A stretch of 49,150 bases of DNA from Microscillaceae bacterium (GTDB taxonomy: Bacteria; Bacteroidota; Bacteroidia; Cytophagales; Microscillaceae): positions 1 through 49,150 of the forward strand of contig JAAUUB010000008.1 of NCBI GenBank assembly GCA_012031215.1, in the 5' to 3' direction. The notes beneath the pieces were generated by a model. It made no database searches. It was not told the origin of the DNA and saw only the letters and a list, made by a program, of their open reading frames with translations. Positions 38,636 to 46,870 of the stretch are shown here, piece after piece; positions within the stretch are counted from its first letter, which is position 1; each line of letters begins with the position of its first letter. Both the position numbers and the translations under genes were made by a program.

Positions 38636-39846
38636 GTGAAATTACTTCACTCCCCAATCGCTCCTTTAGTTTCTATTTGGTTGGGGCTGGTATTGGCCAT
38701 TGACCTTAGGGCCTCGGTAGAAGCCACGCATTACACATCGCCCGATTCGCGTTTTTATTTCTGGGTAGCCGAAAATATGAAAGCGGGCAATGGGCTTTCT
38801 TCGCCTGATTATGCAGGCTATCCCTTTGACTCAGGTTCGCGTCTTTATATCTTTTCTACCTGGCCAGCAGGTTATCCGGCTTTCATTGCATTGGTAGCCT
38901 GGATAGGGCAAATTTCGCCGCTGGTGGCCTCCAAGGCCGTCAATCTGTTTTTTTTAGGGCTTTTGTTTGCCTTGTTTTATCGCTGGTGGGGCAAGGAAGC
39001 CTGGTTTCCGGCCCTCTATTTTTTTTCTACGGTAAACTGGAAGTGTATTCCTATACCTGGTCGGAAGGGCCTTTCCTTTTCTTTGTATGCTGGTTGGCAT
39101 TTTTACTGGCAAAAGACTCCCCCGAGCGACAAGATGCCAGGCTTTTCCTGAAACTCAGCCTGGCCCTCATTGCTTTGTTTATGCTTCGCTATGCCGGCTT
39201 GATTTACTTTTTCTTTGTCTTTCTGTTTTTTATGCGCTATATCCTGCAAAAACATTATGCCAAAGCTGGTCATTATTTTGTAGCAATGCTGGTGGGCAGT
39301 GCATTTGTTTTGGGCTATTTCTATCTTAATAAGTTGCATACCGGATACTACACGGGTATGAACCGCATTTATCCCGAAAAGGAGAGTTGGCTAGCTTATG
39401 GCTTCTATTTAGTTACCGGGTTGGCCAATGAGCTGTCGCTGGCCCGGAATTATTTCTATCGGGGCTATACCGACTGGCTTTATGGGGGGCTGATGGCATT
39501 ACAGGGTGGTTTGTTTTGGTATTTGTATCGGGAGCGCCAATTACTCAGCGATTGTTTCAAAAGACGGGAGGTGCGCGTGCGGCTGGGGATGGCCTTTTTC
39601 TATCTTGCTTTCACGATGGTCTTGCGCAAGATACAGCCCTTTGACCCTTTCAATTATCGCATCCTGGCTCCTTTCTCTACGCCCATTTATGTAGGCTTAA
39701 TGGCCGCAGTAGCCACGGCGGAGTCAAAAACTTATTTCAGAAAAATAAAACCCTGGGTATTGGCTTTTATGCTGGTGAGCTTGCTAATGAATTTGCCCAA
39801 GCAATTTTTGCTCAATATTTTACTCGGAGGGACGGGAAGCCAGTAA
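38636..39846 (+). CDS. Multi-pass glycosyltransferase-like membrane protein (frameshifted)
   Basis: A GTG start at 38636 opens a ~400-residue integral membrane protein once the eight-T run 39019-39026 is lengthened by one base (LYFFFYGKLEVYSYTWSEGP restored). About nine to ten hydrophobic helices are visible. The first extracytoplasmic loop has SPDSRFYFWVAENMKAG followed by STWPAGYPAFIALVAWI. These acidic and Trp/Pro-rich loop features resemble the GT39/GT83 (ArnT-like) or DUF2029/GT87 families, which move sugars from polyprenyl-phosphate donors to lipid or protein acceptors on the outer face of the inner membrane. The precise donor and acceptor are unknown. Its end overlaps nuoJ by 27 bp in convergent orientation. 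Confidence 0.82.
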
Positions 39847-40380
39847 TACGGAACCTACCAAAGCCACCAGGAGTAGCCAGGCGGCCAGCTCGAAAACCAG
39901 CAGATAGTCGGCCACCAACACTACGCCCAAGCCGGCCGTCGTATTTGTGGCTTGTGGCTTACCAGGGTTTGCCGCTTCTTGTATCCAGGTCATTTGCGCA
40001 AAATCGGCTTCCAGAATGAGATAAACCAAAGCCAGACCGGCCAAAACGGCAATGCCCAGGCCCAGTCCGAGATTTCTAAATCCCGCCATTGGTCCGGTTT
40101 CGGCCTTTTCTGCCTCGGGTGTGCCTGGGATTTTTGGACGATAAGTGAGCATAATGCCAAACAAAAGCAAAACCAAGACCCCGCCGATATAGATGACAAT
40201 TTGGGCAACGGCCACAAAATCAGCGTGATTGAGCACATACAAAGCCGCCAGCGATAAAAATGAAAAAAGTAAGCCCAGGGCCACGTACAAAATATTGCGG
40301 CTCAGGAGCATGGTCAGTGCCGAAAAAACCATCAGTCCGGCAAAACCATAAAAAGCCAGGATAAAGAGCCAATCGTTCAT
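39820..40380 (-). CDS. nuoJ: NADH-quinone oxidoreductase subunit J
   Basis: NuoJ is a membrane-arm subunit of respiratory complex I. The 186-residue protein has five hydrophobic helices (LFILAFYGFAGLMVFSALTML, VALGLLFSFLSLAALYVL, VAVAQIVIYIGGVLVLLLFGIML, LGLGLGIAVLAGLALVYLIL and VADYLLVFELAAWLLLVALVGSVLLA). The HADFVAVAQIVIYIGG region is the conserved third-helix pi-bulge element that couples quinone chemistry to proton pumping. It overlaps nuoI by 4 bp, indicating translational coupling. No nuoK follows, unlike in standard operons; the next gene is a convergent glycosyltransferase. Confidence 0.95.
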   Translation of the reverse strand: MNDWLFILAFYGFAGLMVFSALTMLLSRNILYVALGLLFSFLSLAALYVLNHADFVAVAQIVIYIGGVLVLLLFGIMLTYRPKIPGTPEAEKAETGPMAGFRNLGLGLGIAVLAGLALVYLILEADFAQMTWIQEAANPGKPQATNTTAGLGVVLVADYLLVFELAAWLLLVALVGSVLLASRPSE

Positions 40381-41261
40381 GCTTCCGGGTCTCCGTCTGT
40401 GGAGGGTTTAATTTTGGGGCGCATTGGCATTTTGGGCTTATGCTGAGGGGGCTTGGTGGCCGGTTTTTCTTCATGATTTGGGGAAGCCGGGCGGGGCTCG
40501 GTGGTGCTTGAAGGCAGCTTGGGCTTCATTTTTGGCACAAATTTGGGCTTGGCCGGAGAAGTGGGTAGTTCGGTGGGCGTTTCGTCCGTTTTGCCTTCAT
40601 CCGAAACAGTTGGGGTTTTCACCTTCGGCACAAACTTGGGCTTAGGCTTTGAAGTGGGAATCTCCGGGGCAGCCTTTTCGGCTTGCTGGGCAGCCTTTTC
40701 CTGCTGAAACTGCGCCAGCAAGACTTTTTTCTCATCGGCCTGGGCCGGGCTCAGATTGCCGAAGTGATAAACCATTTCGCGCACATCAAACTCGCTAAAG
40801 TCGTAGGCCCGGGTCATGGTGAGGCACTCTGTGGGGCAAACAGTAGTACAAAGGCCACAAAAACAACATTTGGCCATGTCAATATCAAACCGGGCCGCAT
40901 ACAAACGAATGGGGGAGCCATCGGAGGCTGTACTTACCTGCCCGGTGGCTTTTATAGGTTCTATCTCGATACAATCAACGGGGCAAATCTTGGCGCATTT
41001 GTCGCAAACAATGCAATCATCCATCTCATTGTGCAGGCGATAGCGCCCATGGTCAGGAACGGGCAGGGCCTCATAAGGATAACCCAGGGTAACGATACCC
41101 GTTTCTTGCGCAAAATAAGTGGAATCATCCACATTGATGGGCCGCCGCCGCCGGGAAGCCTGAAAAAAATGCCGGATAGAAATTCGCAAACCCAGCCAGG
41201 CCGTGCGAATGCCCTGAGCCAAATGCCCCAGGTAACTAAGAGAAGAACCTTGAGATGCCAT
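40377..41261 (-). CDS. nuoI: NADH-quinone oxidoreductase subunit I with long C-terminal tail
   Basis: This 294-residue protein starts at ATG 41261. The first 200 residues are a standard NuoI, with two ferredoxin-type 4Fe-4S sites CIVCDKCAKICP and CCFCGLCTTVCP that carry clusters N6a and N6b, and an amphipathic N-terminus. A low-complexity tail of about 90 residues follows, rich in Lys, Pro and Glu, with the KPKFVPKVK/KPKFVPKMK repeat and a KPKMPMRPKIK variant. Usual bacterial NuoI is 160-230 residues, so the tail is extra. Its role is unknown. nuoI and nuoJ are coupled by a 4-bp overlap, but nuoH is not upstream; the InsA-like gene is. Confidence 0.95.
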   Translation of the reverse strand: MASQGSSLSYLGHLAQGIRTAWLGLRISIRHFFQASRRRRPINVDDSTYFAQETGIVTLGYPYEALPVPDHGRYRLHNEMDDCIVCDKCAKICPVDCIEIEPIKATGQVSTASDGSPIRLYAARFDIDMAKCCFCGLCTTVCPTECLTMTRAYDFSEFDVREMVYHFGNLSPAQADEKKVLLAQFQQEKAAQQAEKAAPEIPTSKPKPKFVPKVKTPTVSDEGKTDETPTELPTSPAKPKFVPKMKPKLPSSTTEPRPASPNHEEKPATKPPQHKPKMPMRPKIKPSTDGDPEA

Positions 41262-41347
41262 GTTTATCAATTGCGTAGGTCTAAATTAGGCCAAAAAAGC
41301 GAAAAACAAAGCCAAAGCTGTTCTTTTTAGGAAAAAAAGGCGCGGAT

Positions 41348-41767
41348 TTATTCTCGGAAACGTTCCCATTTTATCATCATGAATTTATCGCCCAGCTCAG
41401 TTATAATCATTCCAGAGCCTTTGAGCTGGTCGGATTTGGCCAGGTATTCTACCAGTTCGTTATGATTGAGGATTTTATAAGTAGGGTGGTATTCCGAGTT
41501 TTCAGGTGCCTGGATACGATATTTCTTCACCCAGTTCATCACCGAAACGTGGCTCACCCCCAGCAAGCGCTCTATTTCGCGGTAGCTAATGCCCTCTATG
41601 TAAAGTTGTAAAGCTTTGATGACATAATAATTGTCAATTTGCTTGCCCAGTTTATTGACCGTGAAGTAATAATCACAGGTTTTGCAACGATAGCGTTGCC
41701 GTTCCCGGATAATACCGCTTTTGGTAGCTTTATCGCTCCCGCATTTTGGGCAAACAGGATGTTTCAT
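41348..41767 (-). CDS. IS1 InsA-like zinc-ribbon/HTH DNA-binding protein
   Basis: The 139-residue protein has an N-terminal zinc ribbon with four Cys (CPKCGSDKATKSG and YRCKTCDYYFT) matching the InsA N-terminal domain of IS1-type transposases. A helix-turn-helix follows (YIEGISYREIERLLGVSHVSVMNWVKKY). The last ~50 residues (MIITELGDKFMMIKWERF) do not look like a transposase catalytic domain and have no DDE residues. No InsB frame, IS1 terminal repeats or target duplication is visible nearby. This suggests a stand-alone, perhaps domesticated, transcription regulator; a transposon remnant is the alternative. It has a very close -7 box (41772-41779). Confidence 0.85.
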   Translation of the reverse strand: MKHPVCPKCGSDKATKSGIIRERQRYRCKTCDYYFTVNKLGKQIDNYYVIKALQLYIEGISYREIERLLGVSHVSVMNWVKKYRIQAPENSEYHPTYKILNHNELVEYLAKSDQLKGSGMIITELGDKFMMIKWERFRE

Positions 41768-41771
41768 AGTT

Positions 41772-41779
41772 CAAATATA
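41772..41779 (-). promoter_or_regulatory. -7 element (TATATTTG) 4 bp before the InsA-like start codon
   Basis: On the minus strand the sequence is TATATTTG-AACT-ATG, an exact TAnnTTTG match whose end is 4 bp from the start codon. The same spacing and -7 sequence occur at 12590-12602. No well-placed -33 TTTG was found. Confidence 0.6.
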
Positions 41780-41870
41780 AATATTTTTTCAGGTATTTTT
41801 CTTTGCATCGCGTGCTGCGTGCCGGATTTTTTAGCCTGTTGGGGTATTCAGTACATTTCAAAAAAGGCAC

Positions 41871-41878
41871 TATTTTTG
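41871..41878 (+). promoter_or_regulatory. -7 element (TATTTTTG) for the AI-2E family gene
   Basis: TATTTTTG matches TAnnTTTG, 16 bp upstream of the ATG at 41895. It predicts a leader of roughly 9 bases. Confidence 0.45.
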
Positions 41879-41894
41879 GAAAAAATGTGTGCGT

Positions 41895-43070
41895 ATGCAA
41901 GACCAAAAAGCTCATTTACCCCTCCATATTCATTTATCCATCGGGATTGTGGGTTTGTTAGCCTTTTTTTATATACTTACCCTGGCGGGGGGCATCCTCA
42001 TTCCTTTGGCTTTCGCGCTGCTATTTTCGCTTTTTCTTTATCCTTTGTGCCGTTGGCTTGAGCGTCGCGGGCTTGCCCGTAGCCTGGCCATTGCCCTTTG
42101 TCTCTCACTAATTGTACTTTTTCTGACGGTTATTCTTTCACTTATTTACGAAAACCTGCTCACGTTTGCCAACGATATGCCCCAAATGCGCCGTCGTAGC
42201 CTTCGGCTTATTGACCAGACCCAAGCCTTGATAGAGCAACGCTTTCAAATGGATGAGCAAAAGCAACTGGCCTGGCTTAATGAAAACCTCAGTTATTTTG
42301 TCAATGCCGGGGGTAATTTTCTCAATACTTTTGTGAGTTCGGCAACTACTTTTTTTACTTATGCCCTGCTTATTCCGATTTATGTCTTTTTTATGATGTA
42401 TTACCGCCATGTTTTCAAGGAGTTTGTCAACCGGGTCGTACATCCGGATTATCTCGACAATGCGGTGCTCATTGAAGAACAAATTCTTTCGGTGGTACAA
42501 AAATATATTTCCGGCCTCTTTACGGTCATTGCCATTGTGGGGGTGCTGAATATTGGCGGCCTATGGCTGATTGGGATTCCGCACGCGCTTTTCTTTGGGG
42601 CACTGGCGGCCATTTTGGTCATCTTGCCTTACATTGGCAATCTGATTGGGTCTCTGCTCCCTGCGGTCTATGCCCTGGTGATGACGGACAGTTTTTTTTA
42701 TCCCGTTGCCGTGATTTTGTGGTTTCAGATTGTACAGGCCATCGAGGGCAATTTCATCACCCCGAACATTGTCGGCTCCCAGGTCAATCTCAATCCCTTG
42801 GTAGCCATTATTGCCTTGCTCACGGGGGCGGCACTATGGGGTATTCCCGGCATGATTCTTTTCACGCCTTTAATGGCTATGCTAAAGGTATTGTTAGACA
42901 ACGTGCCCAGCCTGGCCCCTTACGGTTATTTGCTCAGCGAAGGAGAGAAGAAATCCACTCGCCCCGCCCGGCTAGCGGTTGAAAAAAAACGGGCTTTTTG
43001 GCATCTTTGGGGCCGTAAAAAAATGCACAAATCTCCCCTCAAGCATCCTGAGTCATTAGAAAATCCTTAA
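41895..43070 (+). CDS. AI-2E family transporter (PerM/TqsA-like)
   Basis: This 392-residue inner-membrane protein starts at ATG 41895; GTG 41889 is also possible. About eight transmembrane helices are spread along it. They include IGIVGLLAFFYILTLAGGI, LAFALLFSLFLYPLCRWLERR, IALCLSLIVLFLTVILSLIYE and VVQKYISGLFTVIAIVGVL. Later helices are ILVILPYIGNLIGSLLPAV, and IEGNFITPNIVGSQVNLNP before GIPGMILFTPLMAMLKVLLD. The P...G...P...V G segments fit the AI-2E/PerM family. Members export autoinducer-2 or Na+ or have unknown roles, so the substrate is open. The basic C-terminus is divergent. It overlaps thrC by 32 bp convergently. Confidence 0.9.
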   Translation: MQDQKAHLPLHIHLSIGIVGLLAFFYILTLAGGILIPLAFALLFSLFLYPLCRWLERRGLARSLAIALCLSLIVLFLTVILSLIYENLLTFANDMPQMRRRSLRLIDQTQALIEQRFQMDEQKQLAWLNENLSYFVNAGGNFLNTFVSSATTFFTYALLIPIYVFFMMYYRHVFKEFVNRVVHPDYLDNAVLIEEQILSVVQKYISGLFTVIAIVGVLNIGGLWLIGIPHALFFGALAAILVILPYIGNLIGSLLPAVYALVMTDSFFYPVAVILWFQIVQAIEGNFITPNIVGSQVNLNPLVAIIALLTGAALWGIPGMILFTPLMAMLKVLLDNVPSLAPYGYLLSEGEKKSTRPARLAVEKKRAFWHLWGRKKMHKSPLKHPESLENP

Positions 43071-44430
43071 ATGCGGGGTAGTTTGCGGCAAGGGCTTGCA
43101 CCTGCGCCGGGCGTTGATTCACTTTTTCCAAGACCGGGCAGGCCGGAGGGGCAAAACCCAGCACCCGCTCCACAATTTGAGCAAACTTGGCCGGGTGCGC
43201 GGTCTCGAGCACAATCGCTGGAAAGGGCAGGTCTTCGGAATATTTTGCCAAATGCTTCTCCAGGGCCAGGCAGCCTACCGCTCCGTGGGGTTCCAGTATA
43301 AGCTGATGTTCTTGATAAAAGCGGCGCATCGTGGCCTCAGTAGCAGCATCCTCAAAAGCGTATCCTGCCAGGTATTGCTGCATTTGGGGCAGGTCGGGCA
43401 TTTGGTACAAAACCCCCTCCTTATCCAATATCCCCCCATAAAGGTCCAGGTAGCGGGCCGCATTGCTGGGATGGCCCACATTCATGGCATTGGAAAGACA
43501 GGGAAGGGAAGGCTGGATTTTGTGATAGGCCCCAGTGGCTAAAAAGATGGGAAAAGCCTGGTTTAGGTTCGTGCCAATAATGATTTTGCGCACAGGCAGC
43601 CCCATGCGCCGGGCCAGCTCTGCTCCCAGCGAATTGCCCAGATTGCCCGATGGCACGGCAAATATCACTTCCTCACCGGGTACTTGGACCACCTGGGCAT
43701 ACATATAAAAATAATACACGATTTGGGGCAGTACCCGCCCAATACTAATAGAATTGGCCGAAGTAAGCGACAAATGTTGCAAATCCGGGTCTAAAAAAGC
43801 GGTTTTGACCAGTTGTTGGCAATCGTCAAACTTCCCGCTTATGCGCAAAGCCCTCACGTTTTGGCCGATATGGTCTAGTTGCTTTTGCTGGATGGGGCTC
43901 ACTTCGGCCTCAGGGTATAAAATCAAAACCCGCACTCCGGCAATCCCCCGAAAAGCTTCGCCGACGGCACTGCCTGTGTCCCCGGAGGTAGCTACCAGGA
44001 TAGTGAGAGAATACCCGGATGGATAACAATAGGGCAAAACCTGAGCCAGCAAACGAGCCGCAAAATCCTTGAAAGAAGCCGTAGGCCCCCGGTCAAGGCG
44101 AGCCAGGTAGCGTTGGGGGGCGTAGTTTTCTAAGGGCAGTTCCACCCCCTCTTCCCAGCCCGGGGTTTGGGAATAGGCCTTTTGCAAAAGCGTACGAAGC
44201 AGACTTAGTTCCAGAAAGCCCTCGAAAAAAGGTGCCAGTACCCCTTCGGCTATGGTCAAATAATCGGCCTGATGCCATTTTGCGAGCATCTGCCCAGAGA
44301 AAAAAGGCAAGCTATCGGGCATATATAAACCCCCGTCTGGGGCCTGGCCCAAGCGCAGGGCCTCTGGCAAGGTTACCATTTTCGCCCTTTGGGGAGCCCG
44401 GTGTCGGTAGGTACTATGGTAAAGAATCAT
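43039..44430 (-). CDS. thrC: Threonine synthase
   Basis: ThrC converts O-phospho-L-homoserine to L-threonine with pyridoxal phosphate, the last step of threonine biosynthesis. The 463-residue protein starts at ATG 44430 (MILYHSTYRH). It has the N-terminal domain LPEALRLGQAPDGGLYMP and the PLP lysine 121 in GPTASFKDFAARLL. It also has the phosphate-binding VATSGDTGSAVGEAF and VPSGNLGNSLGAELA, and NAMNVGHPSNAARYLDLYG. Length and motifs fit the long bacterial/yeast-type threonine synthase. No thrA or thrB is adjacent. The Lon-domain gene lies 29 bp upstream on the same strand. Confidence 0.96.
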   Translation of the reverse strand: MILYHSTYRHRAPQRAKMVTLPEALRLGQAPDGGLYMPDSLPFFSGQMLAKWHQADYLTIAEGVLAPFFEGFLELSLLRTLLQKAYSQTPGWEEGVELPLENYAPQRYLARLDRGPTASFKDFAARLLAQVLPYCYPSGYSLTILVATSGDTGSAVGEAFRGIAGVRVLILYPEAEVSPIQQKQLDHIGQNVRALRISGKFDDCQQLVKTAFLDPDLQHLSLTSANSISIGRVLPQIVYYFYMYAQVVQVPGEEVIFAVPSGNLGNSLGAELARRMGLPVRKIIIGTNLNQAFPIFLATGAYHKIQPSLPCLSNAMNVGHPSNAARYLDLYGGILDKEGVLYQMPDLPQMQQYLAGYAFEDAATEATMRRFYQEHQLILEPHGAVGCLALEKHLAKYSEDLPFPAIVLETAHPAKFAQIVERVLGFAPPACPVLEKVNQRPAQVQALAANYPAFKDFLMTQDA

Positions 44431-44459
44431 ACGCAAAAGCCCTCGGAAAACCGGATGCT

Positions 44460-45095
44460 TTAAAAATTGAGCGGGTCAAAATATTTAAAATGACCGTTCA
44501 TACGCACCAATTGCTTGACCCTTTCCATCTCGGCAATGATGGGCAAGGCCCGCTCCAGATGTTCCAGCATAAAAGTCTGGCGTTCCTGTTCGCTTGGGAT
44601 TTTGAGCAGTTCGTATTTTTGCTCGAGTGAAAGGCCAATCTTTTGGGCAATTTCGAAAGTAAATATCTCAAAATCAAAGATGGAAAGATCAAATTGAATT
44701 TGCAAAATGCCAAAGAGGGTTTCTATTTTCTCAATCAAGGCCTGACGCACCAGTGGGTCATCTTTTCCGTCAGCAGGCATCATCTCCGCTTCCCCTCCGG
44801 CATAGAGGCGGTCGCGCCAGGGGTTTTCAAAACTAAGCAAGCGAAACACCTGCACGCCCTCGGTGCGGATGTCCATCCGTCCATCTTCATATACTTTTTC
44901 AATGGACTTCAGGCGTACCTCGGTGCCATAATCGGTCACCTGATTATTGATGTAAGCCGGAATACCAAACGTACCTTCGCCCTGCTCTACATCCCGAATG
45001 AGTTGCCGGTAGCGGGGTTCAAAAATATGCAAGTTCAAGTCCTCGAGGGGAAAAACGACCAAACCAAGCGGAAACAAAGGCAATTCTTTTTTCAT
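44460..45095 (-). CDS. Lon protease substrate-binding (LON N-domain) protein
   Basis: The 211-residue cytoplasmic protein has the LON N-terminal domain signature ELPLFPLGLVVFPLEDLNLHIFEPRYRQLI, spread over residues 4-34, then VGF-like EVRLKSIEKVYEDGRMDI and VFRLLSFENPW. A helical second half follows, with EIFTFEIAQKIGLSLEQKYELLKIPSEQER. It lacks the AAA+ and protease domains of Lon, so it is the stand-alone family (PF02190-type) found widely in bacteria. The function is uncertain; substrate recognition or chaperone-like roles have been suggested. It is followed by thrC in the same direction, 29 bp away. The two could be co-transcribed. Confidence 0.92.
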   Translation of the reverse strand: MKKELPLFPLGLVVFPLEDLNLHIFEPRYRQLIRDVEQGEGTFGIPAYINNQVTDYGTEVRLKSIEKVYEDGRMDIRTEGVQVFRLLSFENPWRDRLYAGGEAEMMPADGKDDPLVRQALIEKIETLFGILQIQFDLSIFDFEIFTFEIAQKIGLSLEQKYELLKIPSEQERQTFMLEHLERALPIIAEMERVKQLVRMNGHFKYFDPLNF

Positions 45096-45112
45096 GGCTA
45101 TTCAATTGGGGA

Positions 45113-45133
45113 AGGAGTTCTTGTTAGACTCCT
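45113..45133. promoter_or_regulatory. Small inverted repeat AGGAGT-N9-ACTCCT
   Basis: A 6-bp perfect dyad lies between the divergent Lon-domain and CoA-transferase genes, starting 18 bp upstream of the Lon-domain ATG. It resembles a small operator or a hairpin sequestering the AGGAGT (an anti-Shine-Dalgarno-complementary word). No clear -7 box accompanies it. Confidence 0.35.
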
Positions 45134-45241
45134 AATTTAGCAAATTTTGTGTTTAGGTTTTTTGGTTTGCAGGCTTCCTATTATTTTTACTTTGCTAAGG
45201 TAGCACATCTATCATCTTTTTCCTAAAACCCGCATAAGACA

Positions 45242-46528
45242 ATGTCCTGGAAAAAACTTACTTTTTTGAGCCCTGAGGAGGCACTCTCCCCTCTGCAATC
45301 AGGGCATAATGTTTTTATACATGGCACTTCGGCCACTCCCTTTGGCTTGATAGAGGGGCTGGTGGCGCAGGCGTCACGTCTTCAAAATGTAACCCTGCAT
45401 CATTTGCACGTAGAAGGCGAAGCCCCTTATGCCCAGCCAGCGTTTGCGGGCATTTTCAGGGTCAATAACCTTTTTACGGGTGGCAACCTGCGGCGGGCTG
45501 TCAATGAAGGCCGGGCCGATTATGTACCAATCTTTTTGAGCGAAATTCCATACCTTTTCCGGCGGCGCATCATTCCCCTGGATGTGGCCCTGGTGCAGGT
45601 CTCGCCCCCGGATAAAAACGGCTTTTGCACCCTGGGCACTTCGGTAGATGTGGCGGTGGCCGCTACCCAGTCGGCAAAAATCATCATTGCCGAAGTCAAC
45701 CATCAAATGCCCCGCTCACACGGCGATGGCACTCTCCATGTCAGCAAAATTCACAAAGCCATTGAGGTAGATAGGCCGCTGCCCTCGCCGGCCTCGCTTG
45801 CCCTCAGCGAAGTGGAGTTAAAAATCGGGCAGTTTGTGGCTGGATTGGTAGAAGATGGCGCAACCCTTCAAATGGGCATCGGCGCCATTCCAGATGCTTC
45901 GCTGGCCGCTCTGGTGCATCATCGTGGGCTGGGCATTCATACCGAAATGTTTTCGGATGGAGTGATTGACCTGGTAGAACGCGGTGTGATTACCAATGAG
46001 CACAAAGCCGGGCATCCGGGACATATTGTGGCTGGTTTTGTGGTAGGCTCCAGGAATCTTTATGATTTTGTAGATGACAATCCTTTGGTGCGGATGTTAG
46101 ACATTGCTTATGTGAACGATACCCATACCATTCGTCAAAACCCCAAAGTAACGGCCATCAACAGCGCGATTGAAGTAGATTTAACGGGCCAGGTTTGTGC
46201 TGATTCCATCGGAACAAGCATTTATTCGGGCGTGGGTGGCCAGATGGACTTCATCCGGGGGGCTTCGCTTTCAGAGGGCGGAAAGCCCATCATCGCCCTG
46301 CCTTCGGTTACTTCAAAAGGCGAAAGCCGCATTGTTACCTATCTGCATCCAGGGGCCGGTGTGGTAACTACCCGCGCCCACGTACACTACATCGTAACGG
46401 AATATGGGGTGGCGAATCTCTACGGACAAAACCTGCGGCAGCGAGCCAAAGCCTTGATTGAGATTGCCCATCCCAATCATCGTGAAAGGCTCGAAAAAGA
46501 ATGTTATGCCTGCCTGAAAGGGCAATAA
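45242..46528 (+). CDS. Acetyl-CoA hydrolase/CoA-transferase family protein
   Basis: This 428-residue CoA-transferase belongs to the acetyl-CoA hydrolase/4-hydroxybutyrate CoA-transferase family. The first half has SPEEALSPLQSGHNVFIHG, FLSEIPYLFR, VSPPDKNGFCTLGTSVD and AEVNHQMPRSHGDGTLHVS. The second half has the catalytic Glu235 in GIHTEMFSDGVIDLVERG, GIGAIPDA, and YSGVGGQMDFIRGA with VTEYGVANL. These map the thioester-forming glutamate and the CoA pocket. Acyl specificity (acetate, butyrate, 4-hydroxybutyrate or succinate) cannot be read from sequence. The gene ends before a short microprotein gene. It is divergent from the Lon-domain gene. Confidence 0.93.
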   Translation: MSWKKLTFLSPEEALSPLQSGHNVFIHGTSATPFGLIEGLVAQASRLQNVTLHHLHVEGEAPYAQPAFAGIFRVNNLFTGGNLRRAVNEGRADYVPIFLSEIPYLFRRRIIPLDVALVQVSPPDKNGFCTLGTSVDVAVAATQSAKIIIAEVNHQMPRSHGDGTLHVSKIHKAIEVDRPLPSPASLALSEVELKIGQFVAGLVEDGATLQMGIGAIPDASLAALVHHRGLGIHTEMFSDGVIDLVERGVITNEHKAGHPGHIVAGFVVGSRNLYDFVDDNPLVRMLDIAYVNDTHTIRQNPKVTAINSAIEVDLTGQVCADSIGTSIYSGVGGQMDFIRGASLSEGGKPIIALPSVTSKGESRIVTYLHPGAGVVTTRAHVHYIVTEYGVANLYGQNLRQRAKALIEIAHPNHRERLEKECYACLKGQ

Positions 46529-46614
46529 GCCCCTTTCACAAATAAAACGGTAACTTTTTCGGGCAGGGCATCGTTTTGGGGTTGTAAACAATTTTCCTTA
46601 TAACCCCCTTTAAA

Positions 46615-46731
46615 ATGAAAATGCAGCAAGAAAAAGAGACCTCAAAATTACCGAAAAACCGCTTGGGTGAGTTTTTCGCCGTCATTAACATTCTGATTTT
46701 TTTGGTGGTAGTATTTATGATTGTCATTTAG
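46615..46731 (+). CDS. Single-helix membrane microprotein (38 residues)
   Basis: This is a small gene that automatic callers would likely miss. ATG 46615 opens MKMQQEKETSKLPKNRLGEF followed by one hydrophobic helix (FFAVINILIFLVVVFMIVI) and a TAG stop. The cytosolic part is charged and the helix is well formed, so the product is likely an inner-membrane microprotein with its N-terminus inside. It has its own intrinsic terminator 27 bp after the stop, arguing for genuine expression. Transcript may come from the CoA-transferase promoter 86 bp upstream or a nearby site. The function is unknown; such proteins often modulate a larger membrane complex. Confidence 0.65.
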   Translation: MKMQQEKETSKLPKNRLGEFFAVINILIFLVVVFMIVI

Positions 46732-46757
46732 GGCGCAACAATCCCACTGGTCATATC

Positions 46758-46790
46758 AAGGCCCTTGTTTTTTCAGGACAAGGGCTTTTT
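46758..46790 (+). terminator. Intrinsic terminator after the microprotein gene
   Basis: GCCCTTGT (46761-46768) pairs with ACAAGGGC (46778-46785). The stem extends by G-T and two A-T pairs at the base, and a T5 tract follows to 46790. It is oriented for rightward transcription. Confidence 0.88.
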
Positions 46791-46870
46791 GATTTTTATT
46801 CTCAAAAGGAAAGACTGGGCGGTGGAGAAATTGAGAACAAGAACTTGCCCGAAAGTCATTTTACTCTGAA

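Noticed and set aside
41348-41767. Complete IS1 element
   Set aside because: Only an InsA-like protein is present. There is no InsB frame, no terminal inverted repeats and no target-site duplication visible nearby.
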